Source: Nitrospirota bacterium
GTDB lineage: Bacteria > Nitrospirota > Thermodesulfovibrionia > Thermodesulfovibrionales > Magnetobacteriaceae
Length of the DNA stretch: 64,000 nucleotides
Assembly (NCBI GenBank): GCA_015233895.1
Contig: JADFXG010000005.1
Coordinates: 62,001-126,000 of the forward strand
Direction of reading: 5' to 3'
The notes below the pieces were generated by a model that saw only the letters and a list, made by a program, of their open reading frames with translations, was not told where the DNA came from and searched no databases. Below, piece after piece: positions 1 to 7,417 of the stretch. Positions within the stretch are counted from its first letter, which is position 1; each line of letters begins with the position of its first letter. The translations under genes and the position numbers were made by a program.

Positions 1-363
1 TGATATATTACCGGTTGGGTCAGAACCCATCGGGTATTTAACATTGGCCAGGGATTTTTCGTCTCTTTGCCACGCCAGATGCACAAATTTAGTGTCAGTG
101 CTGACAGTGATAACCTCTGCCCCCTCCTTTTTAAACTCTTCATAAAGGTCGGCAAGCGCCGCAAACTCGGTAGCGCATACAAAAGTGAAATCCGCAGGGT
201 AAAACACTATCACTGTCCACTTACCGGCAGCTTTGAGTTTTTCCAGAGATACCTCGCCAAAATCGCCCTTTGACGGCTCAAATGTCTCCACCGTAAAATC
301 CGGCACAAGCTGTCCTGTTTTTAATCCGCAACACACCGCATCCAATATATCCTCTTGCGTCAT
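1..363 (-). CDS. Peroxiredoxin (AhpC/2-Cys type), C-terminus cut by window edge
   Basis: Reading the minus strand from an ATG at 363 gives a thioredoxin-fold peroxiredoxin that runs off the left edge (121 residues seen). The peroxidatic region reads PADFTFVCATE, close to the FTFVCPTE motif of AhpC/Prx1 enzymes, with the usual Pro replaced by Ala. These enzymes reduce H2O2 and organic peroxides in the cytoplasm; the resolving cysteine would lie outside the window. A strong ribosome site (AAAAGGAGGG) sits just upstream. It follows rubredoxin and the flavodiiron protein on the same strand, separated by a repeat element, so it belongs to the peroxide/oxygen defence set. Family certain; exact subclass not, because the C-terminus is missing. 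Confidence 0.9.
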   Translation of the reverse strand, partial: MTQEDILDAVCCGLKTGQLVPDFTVETFEPSKGDFGEVSLEKLKAAGKWTVIVFYPADFTFVCATEFAALADLYEEFKKEGAEVITVSTDTKFVHLAWQRDEKSLANVKYPMGSDPTGNIS

Positions 364-475
364 AGTTAAACCCTCCTTTTGAAAAATGTTTTTAACCTAC
401 TTATCGGCTGAAAGCCAACGGCTTCCTGCCTTTACTATAATTGTTTCACCAAAAGATATTTTTCCCACACATATC

Positions 476-616
476 ATACCAAGTTGCGTTCAGATGCATA
501 ACGAGGCGGCGAGAAGCAAGCGACGTTTCCCCTTATAGGGGATTCCCCTTTAGGGGAGACGTTGAGGAGCTTGCGACAAAGCCAACAAAGTTAGGCGATT
601 GAAGGCAGCTTGGTAT
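476..616. repeat. MITE-like intergenic repeat, copy A
   Basis: A 141-bp element is bounded by near-perfect terminal inverted repeats: ATACCAAGTTGC at 476-487 and GCAGCTTGGTAT at 605-616 (11 of 12 pair). Inside are arms containing AGCAAGCGACG and CGTTGAGGAGCTTGC around a G/C-rich centre with its own CCCCT/AGGGG hairpins. The right-hand end abuts the stop codon of the rubredoxin gene. A second copy with the same arms but a different centre lies at about 62.1 kb in the opposite orientation. There is no coding capacity. Confidence 0.75.
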
Positions 617-744
617 CAGACCTCTTCAAAAGCCTCCTTCGGTGCATTACACACCGGACAGGTATAGTCATCCGGCTGCTTGTCAAAAGGGGTGCCCTCT
701 TTTTCATCATCATAAATCCAACCGCACACCGTGCATCTGTGCAT
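616..744 (-). CDS. Rubredoxin
   Basis: A 42-residue protein with the rubredoxin iron-binding pattern: C4-x2-C7-G and C29-x2-C32, with [16 protein letters not shown] and a NAPKEAFE end. Rubredoxin carries one electron on a single Fe(Cys)4 centre. It lies 26 bp downstream of the flavodiiron protein gene and is its likely electron donor, since that protein has no fused rubredoxin domain. A ribosome site (AAAGGAGGA) precedes the ATG at 744. It is slightly shorter than typical rubredoxins (about 52 residues) at the N-terminus. Confidence 0.92.
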   Translation of the reverse strand: MHRCTVCGWIYDDEKEGTPFDKQPDDYTCPVCNAPKEAFEEV

Positions 745-770
745 AAACGTTCCTCCTTTGTTTATTTATA

Positions 771-2015
771 CTACTTCATGCAAGCCGAATTAGCTGCACT
801 GTAGTTTTTTTCGTGAAACTCTCTGACTGCTTTGGCAAAAGTACGGCCATATTCGTAACATTTTTCATGTTCTTCATTTTTTAGCCGGTACTGAATCTGT
901 ATGCCTGGCTCTATTACAGGAAGTTTCATGCTCTTAAAGGTATCATAGAGCCATTTAACGGCACCGCCTCCCCATCCGTAACTGCCAAAAGCGCCCATTA
1001 ATCTGTCCGATGGCCTTAATCCCTTAAGGTGCACCATAAACTCCGCCACAGAGGGAAACACCTCGTTATTTAACGTGGGGGAGCCTACCAGACAAGCCCT
1101 CGATTTCCAAAACTCCTTAATGGCCACACTCATAGGGGTTGCCCGCAGCTTTATTACCTTACACTGCACTCCCTCATCTATTATTCCGCGCATGATGGGA
1201 AGCGTCATGTGCTCAGTGCTGTGCCACATGGTATCATATATTATAGCAATCTGAAGCCTTGCCTTACCCTCTGCCATATCTAAGTACATGTCGAGGACTT
1301 TGCCGGGGTCTTTACGCCATATAATTCCGTGGTCGGGAGCTATCATGTCAATATCCAGCCCCATGTCCTTTACTTCAGATATCTTGGATTTTATTAATTT
1401 GCCAAAGGGCATTAGAATATTGGCATAGTAGTCAACCACTGAGTCCTCAAGTTCGGTTTGCGAAGCTGAGGCTATAAACTCATCGTCAAACCGCGTTGTA
1501 GAGGCAAGGTGCTGGCCAAATGCGTCCTGCGAAATCAGCAGTTTTGCTCCGTCAACGTAAGTCATCATGGAATCAGGCCAGTGTATCATTGGAGTTTCAA
1601 CAAACCTCAGGGTATATTTACCGGTCTTTAGGGTATCACCGGTTTTGACCTCTTTAATGTTCCATGAGGCAATATCGAAAAACCTGTCCATACCCTGCTT
1701 GCCCCTTTTTGTAGTATAAATTGTGGCAGAAGGGGCAAGCTCCATGATTCTGTCCAAAGAGCCGAGGTGATCATTTTCGATGTGGTTAATCACGATATTT
1801 TTTATCCTGGACGGATCAACAAGGCTTCTGATGTTTGATACCCCAACCTCTACAAAATCGTGCTTAACAGTGTCAACAAGTGTCAGTTCGTCATCCATAA
1901 TGAGATAGTTATTATAGGTTGTTCCGCTTGGGGTAACGTAACCGTGAAAATCTCTGACTGCCCAGTCAACGGCACCAGTCCAGAATATGCGGGGCTTTAT
2001 TTCAATAACATTCAT
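771..2015 (-). CDS. Flavodiiron protein (FprA-type O2/NO reductase)
   Basis: The 414 residues match a class A flavodiiron protein. The N-terminal beta-lactamase-like domain carries the diiron ligands H78-x-E80-x-D82-H83, with H145, D164 and H229 in the expected places. The C-terminal flavodoxin domain starts near residue 252 and has the FMN-loop motif TMWHSTE. Such proteins reduce O2 to water or NO to N2O in the cytoplasm, using rubredoxin; the rubredoxin gene is immediately downstream. In this setting, beside peroxiredoxin and a PerR-type regulator, oxygen scavenging is the likely main job. An NO role is possible given the nos locus nearby. Full length, no oddities seen. Confidence 0.95.
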   Translation of the reverse strand: MNVIEIKPRIFWTGAVDWAVRDFHGYVTPSGTTYNNYLIMDDELTLVDTVKHDFVEVGVSNIRSLVDPSRIKNIVINHIENDHLGSLDRIMELAPSATIYTTKRGKQGMDRFFDIASWNIKEVKTGDTLKTGKYTLRFVETPMIHWPDSMMTYVDGAKLLISQDAFGQHLASTTRFDDEFIASASQTELEDSVVDYYANILMPFGKLIKSKISEVKDMGLDIDMIAPDHGIIWRKDPGKVLDMYLDMAEGKARLQIAIIYDTMWHSTEHMTLPIMRGIIDEGVQCKVIKLRATPMSVAIKEFWKSRACLVGSPTLNNEVFPSVAEFMVHLKGLRPSDRLMGAFGSYGWGGGAVKWLYDTFKSMKLPVIEPGIQIQYRLKNEEHEKCYEYGRTFAKAVREFHEKNYSAANSACMK

Positions 2016-2060
2016 TGTGCAATATCCTCGTGTAGGTTATTTTTACAGAACGCCTCCATT

Positions 2061-2222
2061 TTATTGTGCGCTCCTTAGAGGTTTTCCGCACTTCATGCAG
2101 ACAGGGCCATCCTCATCGCTCCACACCTCGTTTTCATAGCTGCAACCAGCACACACGACAGTGTGAGGCACTACAGTTTTTATGCTGCAAGCCGGTTTTT
2201 CCTTAAACCGAGACTCTGTCAT
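2061..2222 (-). CDS. Small zinc-ribbon protein, 53 aa
   Basis: A 53-residue ORF starts at 2222 inside the end of the upstream gene (20-bp overlap, typical of translational coupling) and ends 45 bp before the flavodiiron gene. It has two CxxC pairs (CAGC at 24-27 and CMKC at 42-45) separated by acidic residues, the pattern of a zinc ribbon or rubredoxin-like knuckle. Function is unknown. Its position in the oxidative-stress set suggests a metal-binding or redox accessory role, which is inference. Confidence 0.7.
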   Translation of the reverse strand: MTESRFKEKPACSIKTVVPHTVVCAGCSYENEVWSDEDGPVCMKCGKPLRSAQ

Positions 2223-2655
2223 TGGCCTTTCTCCATCCCTGTTGCCTTAGTTTTTCCATTCTGCTGTTAGCCCAGGTTTTCATCTCAGAGAGGTATTTTT
2301 TGGGGTCAACTTTGGCAAGAGCCAGAATCTGCTCCCGCTCTTTAATGCTGTCTATATGGTCTCCCGGATACACTCCGCGCCATGAGCAGTAGTCCTCGTC
2401 AAAAATCAGCTCCGGAGATAGATTTCTCTTATGTTCTGTGGGCATGCCGGCAGCAAGCAAAGATGCCACCTCCATTTCATACTCAAGTATCCAGCCATTG
2501 TCTCTGACCATAGTGGCAGGATTAAAGTCAACGCCTTTTGAGCACTTAGGGCAATAAACGGCAAGCAGTGTCTCAGGGGGCAGGATTTCATTTTTAAGAG
2601 TTATACTAACCTCCTCTGAGCCGCAGTTACATTTAAATGAGTGGTCCATACACAT
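2203..2655 (-). CDS. Conserved-looking hypothetical protein, 150 aa, Cys-rich N-terminus
   Basis: 150 residues with an N-terminal metal-knuckle arrangement (C8NCG and C35PKC), then a charged helical region. I do not recognise the family. The start at 2655 has a good ribosome site (AGGGAGG, 8 bases away); an internal ATG two codons later (MDHSF) is the alternative. It sits between the rubredoxin-like gene and the 53-aa zinc-ribbon gene, which it overlaps, so all are probably on one transcript behind the PerR-type regulator. Confidence 0.75.
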   Translation of the reverse strand: MCMDHSFKCNCGSEEVSITLKNEILPPETLLAVYCPKCSKGVDFNPATMVRDNGWILEYEMEVASLLAAGMPTEHKRNLSPELIFDEDYCSWRGVYPGDHIDSIKEREQILALAKVDPKKYLSEMKTWANSRMEKLRQQGWRKANDRVSV

Positions 2656-2672
2656 GTTATTTCCCTCCCTTA

Positions 2673-2780
2673 TTACTCTTGTTTTTTCATTGTGCCCTTA
2701 TCGCCGCAGGCTGGGCATTTTTGTGGCTTACATTTGCCGTCTTTTTCGGCACCGCATTTTTCGCATTTAAACACCGCCAT
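2673..2780 (-). CDS. Small rubredoxin-like protein (RCKP type), 35 aa
   Basis: A 35-residue protein, MAVFKCEKCG..., with C6-x2-C9, the GKCKPQKCP signature and C22-x2-C25. This is the pattern of the small 'RCKP' rubredoxin-like domain related to the rubredoxin end of rubrerythrins. The four cysteines would hold one iron or zinc. A strong ribosome site (AAAAAGGAGGGAC) precedes the ATG at 2780. It lies directly downstream of the PerR-type regulator and upstream of the unknown 150-aa gene. Confidence 0.8.
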   Translation of the reverse strand: MAVFKCEKCGAEKDGKCKPQKCPACGDKGTMKKQE

Positions 2781-2815
2781 TTTTCAGAAGTCCCTCCTTT
2801 TTATTATTCTAACTG

Positions 2816-3232
2816 TTAAGTATCCGCTGCATTGTCTTTACACTGAGGGCAAAGACCATAAAACTCTATCCGATTACCGAAGATTTTAAATCCTAACCGT
2901 TCGTCCTCCGGTATTTCAAGCTCATAATCTCTTTCTAAGTCGGCAATCTTTTTGCAGCTTGTGCAAAACAGATGGTGATGAGGGGCCGTGACCGTGTCAT
3001 AGCGTTTTCTGTTTGGGTCTATTATCAGTACCATCAGAGAACCCTGGCGCTCAAGAGTTTCAAGGGTGTTATAAACCGTAGCAAAAGACATAGTAGGAAA
3101 CTTCCGTGAAACGTATTTAAAAATCTCCTCAGCCGACGGATGCTGCCTGTTTTCTTTCAGATAATCCAGAATCGCCATCCGCTGAGGCGTCAGCTTTAAT
3201 CCTGCTTGTCTGTACTTAGCAATGCTCATCAT
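2816..3232 (-). CDS. Fur-family regulator, PerR-like
   Basis: 138 residues with the Fur-family winged helix (KLTPQRMAILDYL, then HPSAEEIF and FATVYNTLETL), the HHHLFC metal region, and two structural zinc pairs, CTSC and CPQC. Fur-family proteins repress with bound metal; PerR members sense peroxide by oxidation of iron-bound His. The downstream peroxiredoxin, rubredoxin and flavodiiron genes favour PerR over Fur or Zur, but the sensing residues cannot be proven by eye. The start could be M1 or M2. A Fur-type palindrome lies 35 bp upstream, which suggests autoregulation. Confidence 0.88.
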   Translation of the reverse strand: MMSIAKYRQAGLKLTPQRMAILDYLKENRQHPSAEEIFKYVSRKFPTMSFATVYNTLETLERQGSLMVLIIDPNRKRYDTVTAPHHHLFCTSCKKIADLERDYELEIPEDERLGFKIFGNRIEFYGLCPQCKDNAADT

Positions 3233-3266
3233 TGTAATTGTTATATTCCCCCTGCGAAATACTAAT

Positions 3267-3281
3267 ATGTAATGATTACAA
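3267..3281. promoter_or_regulatory. Fur/PerR-type operator (7-1-7 palindrome)
   Basis: ATGTAATGATTACAA is a 7-1-7 inverted repeat (6 of 7 positions pair) with the AT-rich half-site pattern of Fur/PerR boxes. It lies 35 bp upstream of the PerR-type gene start, where an autorepression operator is expected. Binding is inferred, not shown. Confidence 0.6.
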
Positions 3282-3604
3282 GATAGTAAATATTATCACA
3301 TTAGAATTGTTTTGTCAAGAGAATTTTTTTGTATATTGTTGTATTGATTGTGCTGGTTATTGCCTGGTAGAATACCTATAAAAAAACAACAGAATTGTTG
3401 CTGTATTCAAAATTCAAAAAGATGGGTGGGGGGTAGCATGTTCATAGATAAGGACTGTTGGCAGGTTGTTGGGGAAAATATGCCTGTTATATAACTAAAA
3501 CTAGTTAAGAGCAAGTGGTTACCAGCCGTTGGAGGGTGGTTATTGCTTGCTGTCATTGCGTGGTTATTAGAACGAAATAACCGAATTTGTGCTAAAATTA
3601 TATT
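3282..3604. other. Intergenic stretch between perR and the MNT/HEPN pair
   Basis: No ORF with coding character on either strand. AT-rich near the perR side, with a G-rich patch around 3425-3435. The only clear signal is the extended -10 box next to the 3605 start, listed separately. Confidence 0.5.
3590..3598 (+). promoter_or_regulatory. Extended -10 promoter of the MNT/HEPN pair
   Basis: TGCTAAAAT (an extended -10, TGn-TAAAAT) ends 6 bases before the ATG at 3605, so transcription would start at or next to the A of the start codon. No Shine-Dalgarno sequence is present. The same 9-mer occurs upstream of glgP. Confidence 0.5.
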
Positions 3605-3919
3605 ATGAAGGTATATGATCCTGTTCTTGCGCGATTTCGTGCGGCGCTTGATGAAATTTACGGCGACCGTATTGACCGTGTAGTGTTGTTCGGTTCGCGA
3701 GCCCGCGGCGATGGGCGGGAGGATTCTGATTATGACATTGCCGTGTTTCTGAAATCACTTTCCGACAGGTGGGCTGAGCTGGATAAGTTGGCAGTGCTTC
3801 GTGTCAGTTTCATTGATGACACGGGTGCTTTTTTTGATGCATGGCCCTATTCAGCCACTGATTATCAAAAGCGCTCGCCTCTCATGCACGAGATCAGAGA
3901 GGATGGGCTTGACCTGTGA
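3605..3919 (+). CDS. MNT-type nucleotidyltransferase (antitoxin partner of HEPN)
   Basis: 104 residues of the minimal nucleotidyltransferase fold: G30-S-R-A-R-G and S41-D-Y-D44, the GSxARG...SDxD pattern that binds NTP and two metals. In MNT/HEPN modules this protein AMPylates and silences its HEPN partner. Its gene overlaps the HEPN gene by 4 bp, the usual arrangement. The message may be leaderless. GC content is visibly higher here than in the flanks (for example TTCGCGAGCCCGCGGCGA), which hints at acquisition by transfer. Confidence 0.88.
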   Translation: MKVYDPVLARFRAALDEIYGDRIDRVVLFGSRARGDGREDSDYDIAVFLKSLSDRWAELDKLAVLRVSFIDDTGAFFDAWPYSATDYQKRSPLMHEIREDGLDL

Positions 3920-4314
3920 CGCCGGAGGCAGAGCGCTTTCTCGAAAAAGCCCGGCAGCTTCTTGTGCGTGCCGACACAATGCTCAACGTTGGACTCAACG
4001 ATGATGCCGGGCGTACTGCTTATCTTGCCGGATTTCATGCAGCTCAGGCTTTTATCTTTGAGCGTTTGGGAAAGACATTCAAAACTCATAAAGGTGTTCA
4101 AATGGAGTTTTTACGTCTGACCAAAGATTATCCGCATGTTCCGGCTGAACTTCGGATTTTTTTGTCTCAGGCTTACAATCTTAAGGCCATAGCCGATTAT
4201 GAAACCGGTCCCAGCTCCGGGATTTCTTTGGAACGTGCGTCAGCAGCCGTTGAAACCGGTAAGCAGTTTGTGGCGCACATTACCGTTTTGATAATAAATA
4301 TTCCCCTCATATAA
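3916..4314 (+). CDS. HEPN-domain protein (HepT-like toxin candidate)
   Basis: 132 residues, mostly helical, starting at a GTG that overlaps the MNT stop. It carries the Rx(7)H-like stretch RTAYLAGFHAAQAFI typical of HEPN proteins linked to nucleotidyltransferases; the R and H would form the RNase centre. It ends in a hydrophobic tail (VLIINIPLI). In toxin-antitoxin pairs of this type the HEPN protein cuts RNA. Biological role here (stress, phage defence or stability) is not shown by the sequence. Confidence 0.82.
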   Translation: MTPEAERFLEKARQLLVRADTMLNVGLNDDAGRTAYLAGFHAAQAFIFERLGKTFKTHKGVQMEFLRLTKDYPHVPAELRIFLSQAYNLKAIADYETGPSSGISLERASAAVETGKQFVAHITVLIINIPLI

Positions 4315-4688
4315 CACCACAATTTAACCCCTATATTATGATTGTACACACAGCAATTGCAAGACATGCGATCTTGTGACTTAAGCGTACAGTGACTTTA
4401 GTTATTGTTGAGAGGTATTTAGACGTGTTTAAATGTCTTATCATTTCATGGCAGCGTGTATAAAGATTTTGTTGGGACAAAAGGGTTCTGCATTGCGGGC
4501 TCTTGTAACGTCCATTTTTTTATTTTATATAAAAAAGGAGGTTGACGTACTAAAAGATTGTGGAATTTTAAAGAGTATCATTTTAACAAATGTCTCCATT
4601 TGGTAGTGCTGACACTATGAGCTTTACACTACAGTTATTTTCAAACCGCTACAAGGAGACATCAGGACAGGAATTGGGAGGGTAAAAA
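4315..4688. other. Intergenic stretch upstream of the cytochrome/nosZ genes
   Basis: 374 bp without a convincing gene. It must hold the promoter of the respiratory locus. I see no clean FNR or CRP palindrome (TTGAT-N4-ATCAA). A GGAGGTTGACG stretch near 4535 and GGGAGGG at 4676-4682 (the ribosome site of the cytochrome gene) are the only notable signals. Confidence 0.4.
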
Positions 4689-5477
4689 ATGGTAAAAAAT
4701 GCCGTAATAGTGAGTAAGCTGCTTGTGTTTTTGCCGGTTTTTCTAAGTACAGGATTAATATCAGTCTGGCTAAGTGTTAATCAAGCCAGTGCTGCCGACG
4801 ATGCTGTCCATGGTAAAAAGGTGTTTGAAAGCCGCTGTGTAATTTGCCATGGTCCCAAAGGTGACGGCAAAGGATTAATGGACGTTGTGCACCGTAACGA
4901 AAAGAAGGGTATGGTGTGGACTGTGTTTCCACGGGATTTCACGTCGGGAGTGTTTAAGTTCAGGACAACTCCGACCGGTTGTCTGCCCACAGATGCAGAC
5001 CTTGCCAGAGTGATAACCGGCGGCATACCCAGAGCGTATATGCCATCGAGTGCTGATTTATCCAGGGAGGACGTAAAGGGTGTCATTGCGTATATAAAGA
5101 CTTTTTCCAAGCGTTGGCAAGAGGAACAGGCTTGCAGCAGTATCACTATAAAGAAACCTGCCTTTGTCGGCACACCTGAGTCGGTGGCAAAGGGTGAGAA
5201 AATATGGGAAAACATGAAATGCTGGGAATGCCACGGCAAAGAGGGCAAAGGAGACGGTACGAAGGCGGACAGTTTAAAGGACGACTGGGGCGACAAAGTG
5301 CTGCCATTTGACTTTACATCTGGTGCTACAAAGATGGGTTTTGCTCCGGAAAACGTTTATGCCGCTTACACCACAGGGCTTGACGGCACAGGTATGCCCT
5401 CGTATGCAGATTCTATAAAAGAAGAGGACAGATGGCATTTGGTTTCCTATACATTAAAACTAATGGGAAGGCTTTAG
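4689..5477 (+). CDS. Exported dihaem cytochrome c
   Basis: 262 residues with an N-terminal signal segment (about 1-36, cleavage near ASA-ADDA) and two c-type haem sites, C50VICH and C178WECH, each in its own cytochrome c domain. Distal Met candidates are in the GIPRAYMPSS and GTGMPSYAD segments. It lies 21 bp before nosZ. In clade II nos clusters c-type cytochromes next to nosZ are thought to deliver electrons to its CuA centre, and that is the likely job. It is clearly paralogous to the N-terminal half of the 17324 protein (shared PRDF...KFR.TP.G..PTDAD.. pattern). Confidence 0.92.
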   Translation: MVKNAVIVSKLLVFLPVFLSTGLISVWLSVNQASAADDAVHGKKVFESRCVICHGPKGDGKGLMDVVHRNEKKGMVWTVFPRDFTSGVFKFRTTPTGCLPTDADLARVITGGIPRAYMPSSADLSREDVKGVIAYIKTFSKRWQEEQACSSITIKKPAFVGTPESVAKGEKIWENMKCWECHGKEGKGDGTKADSLKDDWGDKVLPFDFTSGATKMGFAPENVYAAYTTGLDGTGMPSYADSIKEEDRWHLVSYTLKLMGRL

Positions 5478-5498
5478 CAGAAAAGAGGAGGTAGAGAT

Positions 5499-7343
5499 AT
5501 GTCTTTTGATAGAAGAAGCTTTCTTAAGTATTTGGGAGTGGCAGGCGCAAGCGTTGGTGCAGGCATCGTTGCTCTTGAAAACATAACGAAAGATAGTGTC
5601 CAAAATACACTTTTAAGTACAACTGAGGCACATGCTGAGACTAAAAATGTAGGCACTCAGAGTAATGAGGTAAAACCCGGTGAGTTGGATTCATACTATG
5701 GTTTCTGGAGCGGCGGCCATTCCGGCGAGGTTAGAATCCTTGGTCTGCCCTCAATGAGAGAACTAAAAAGAATACCCGTGTTTAATGTAGATGTAGGCTC
5801 AGGCTATGGTATAACCAACGAAAGTAAGGCACTCCTGCGCGGACGGTTCTGCGGAGATACCCACCATGTCCACGGGACATATAAAGATGGCACATACGTT
5901 GCCAAGTATCTCTTTGTGAACGACAAACTCAACAACCGTGTGGCACGTATCAGGATGGACTACATGGAGGTGGATAAGATTGTGGATGTTCCCAATATTC
6001 AGGGAATGCACGGTCTTTTCACACAGAGGGCTCCAAAAACCGAGTGGGTGGTGTGTAACGGCGAGTTTCAGGTGCCGGTGCCTAACGCTTCATCCACTGA
6101 CCCCAATAACTACTACGGTATTCATGCAATAATAGACGCTGAGAAAATGGAGGTCGTATGCCAGATTATGACAGAGGAAAACATGGATTTGGCAGCCACC
6201 GACTATGCCGGAAAGTACTCACTGGCTACATCCTATAACGTGGAAAGAGGCGTTACAATCTCTGAAATGCTCTCTGCCGACAATGACGCTCTTTTAGTCT
6301 TTAACTGGGACAGAATCCGTAAAGCACTGAGTGCCGGCAAGTACAAGACTATTAACGGAGTGAAGGTAATAGACGGCAGAAGGGGCAAGTCCGACATAGT
6401 GCTACGCATTCCGATTCCTAAGAATCCTCACGGCGTAAATGTCACCCCTGACGGTAAGTATGCCATATGCTCTGGAAAAGTATCGCCCACGTGTTCGGTT
6501 ATAGACATAGCTAAGCTGGATGATGCGTTTAACGGTAAAATCAAACCGGAGGAGTGTGTCGTTGCTCAGCCCTACATTGGGCTTGGGCCGCTTCACACCA
6601 CATTTGACGGCAGAGGGAATGCCATCACCTCCGTGTTTATAGACAGCACAAACGTCAAGTGGAACATCCAGAAGGCAATTGAGGCAGAGAAGAAGGGCGC
6701 TGAGGAAAAAAAGAAAAACGCACACATCGTTGACGTCCTTGACGTGCACTACCAGGTGGGACACATAGAGGCCTCGATGGCTGAAACAAAAGAGGCTGAC
6801 GGTAAATGGCTCGTGTCTTTGAATAAGTTTTCAAAAGACAGATTCCTAAACGTAGGGCCTGCTAAAAACGAGTGTGAACAGCTTGTTGATATATCAGGTG
6901 AAAAGCTGAGACTTGTCCATGACTCTTCAGCCTACATAGAGCCCCATGACTGTATAATCGTAAGAAGAGACATAGTGGAAAAAGCCGTAAAAGACAGATA
7001 CAACATGTCTGAGCATCCGCTTGCTGTAACAAAAAGCGGTGTGGAAAGAAAAGGAAACAAGGTCACTGTAAAGGTTACGGCAAATGCGCCTGTGTATGGT
7101 CTGCAGGAGGTTAAACTCAAAAAGGGTGACGAGGTGACAGTCATTGTTACAAACAATGACGAAATTGCCGACCTTGGACATGGGTTTGCACTGTCTGACC
7201 ACAACATCAACTTTAGCGTGGCTCCGTTTCAGACCAAATCAGTAACATTTAAAGCTGATAAGCCGGGCGTCTATTGGGCATACTGTACGAATTTCTGCCA
7301 TGCACTTCACCTTGAGATGAGAATGAGGTTTATAATTACTTAG
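5499..7343 (+). CDS. nosZ: Nitrous oxide reductase NosZ
   Basis: 614 residues with all expected copper ligands. CuZ: H122, H123, H171, H311, H366, H422 and H483. CuA: H561 plus C596-x3-C600-x3-H604-x2-M607 in the C-terminal cupredoxin domain (CTNFCHALHLEM). It reduces N2O to N2 in the periplasm. The N-terminus reads DRRSFLKYLGVAGASVG, a twin-arginine (Tat) signal. Gene neighbours (cytochrome c, nosD, nosF, nosY, nosL, no nosX) look like the clade II layout, where Sec signals are more usual. A ribosome site (AGAGGAGG) precedes the ATG. A 13-bp-stem hairpin follows the gene. Confidence 0.97.
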   Translation: MSFDRRSFLKYLGVAGASVGAGIVALENITKDSVQNTLLSTTEAHAETKNVGTQSNEVKPGELDSYYGFWSGGHSGEVRILGLPSMRELKRIPVFNVDVGSGYGITNESKALLRGRFCGDTHHVHGTYKDGTYVAKYLFVNDKLNNRVARIRMDYMEVDKIVDVPNIQGMHGLFTQRAPKTEWVVCNGEFQVPVPNASSTDPNNYYGIHAIIDAEKMEVVCQIMTEENMDLAATDYAGKYSLATSYNVERGVTISEMLSADNDALLVFNWDRIRKALSAGKYKTINGVKVIDGRRGKSDIVLRIPIPKNPHGVNVTPDGKYAICSGKVSPTCSVIDIAKLDDAFNGKIKPEECVVAQPYIGLGPLHTTFDGRGNAITSVFIDSTNVKWNIQKAIEAEKKGAEEKKKNAHIVDVLDVHYQVGHIEASMAETKEADGKWLVSLNKFSKDRFLNVGPAKNECEQLVDISGEKLRLVHDSSAYIEPHDCIIVRRDIVEKAVKDRYNMSEHPLAVTKSGVERKGNKVTVKVTANAPVYGLQEVKLKKGDEVTVIVTNNDEIADLGHGFALSDHNINFSVAPFQTKSVTFKADKPGVYWAYCTNFCHALHLEMRMRFIIT

Positions 7344-7366
7344 AAACATATAACCTATAACAAGAG

Positions 7367-7398
7367 TAATCTCAGGCGGCATATACCGCCTGAGATTA
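7367..7398. terminator. Hairpin between nosZ and the NosR-like gene
   Basis: A perfect 13-bp inverted repeat (TAATCTCAGGCGG / CCGCCTGAGATTA) with loop CATATA, 23 bp after the nosZ stop. No T-run follows, so it is more likely a 3' stabiliser or partial terminator that raises nosZ message over the downstream genes than a full stop. Confidence 0.65.
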
Positions 7399-7417
7399 TA
7401 AATAAAGGGGTTTAACA

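Noticed and set aside
2637-2889. Plus-strand ORFs over 2637-2889
   Set aside because: They are the reverse of the minus-strand rubredoxin-like gene and perR end, and their translation has low-complexity hydrophobic character.
4315-4688. FNR/CRP-type operator upstream of the cytochrome/nosZ genes
   Set aside because: No palindrome near TTGAT-N4-ATCAA could be found; only weak half-sites.
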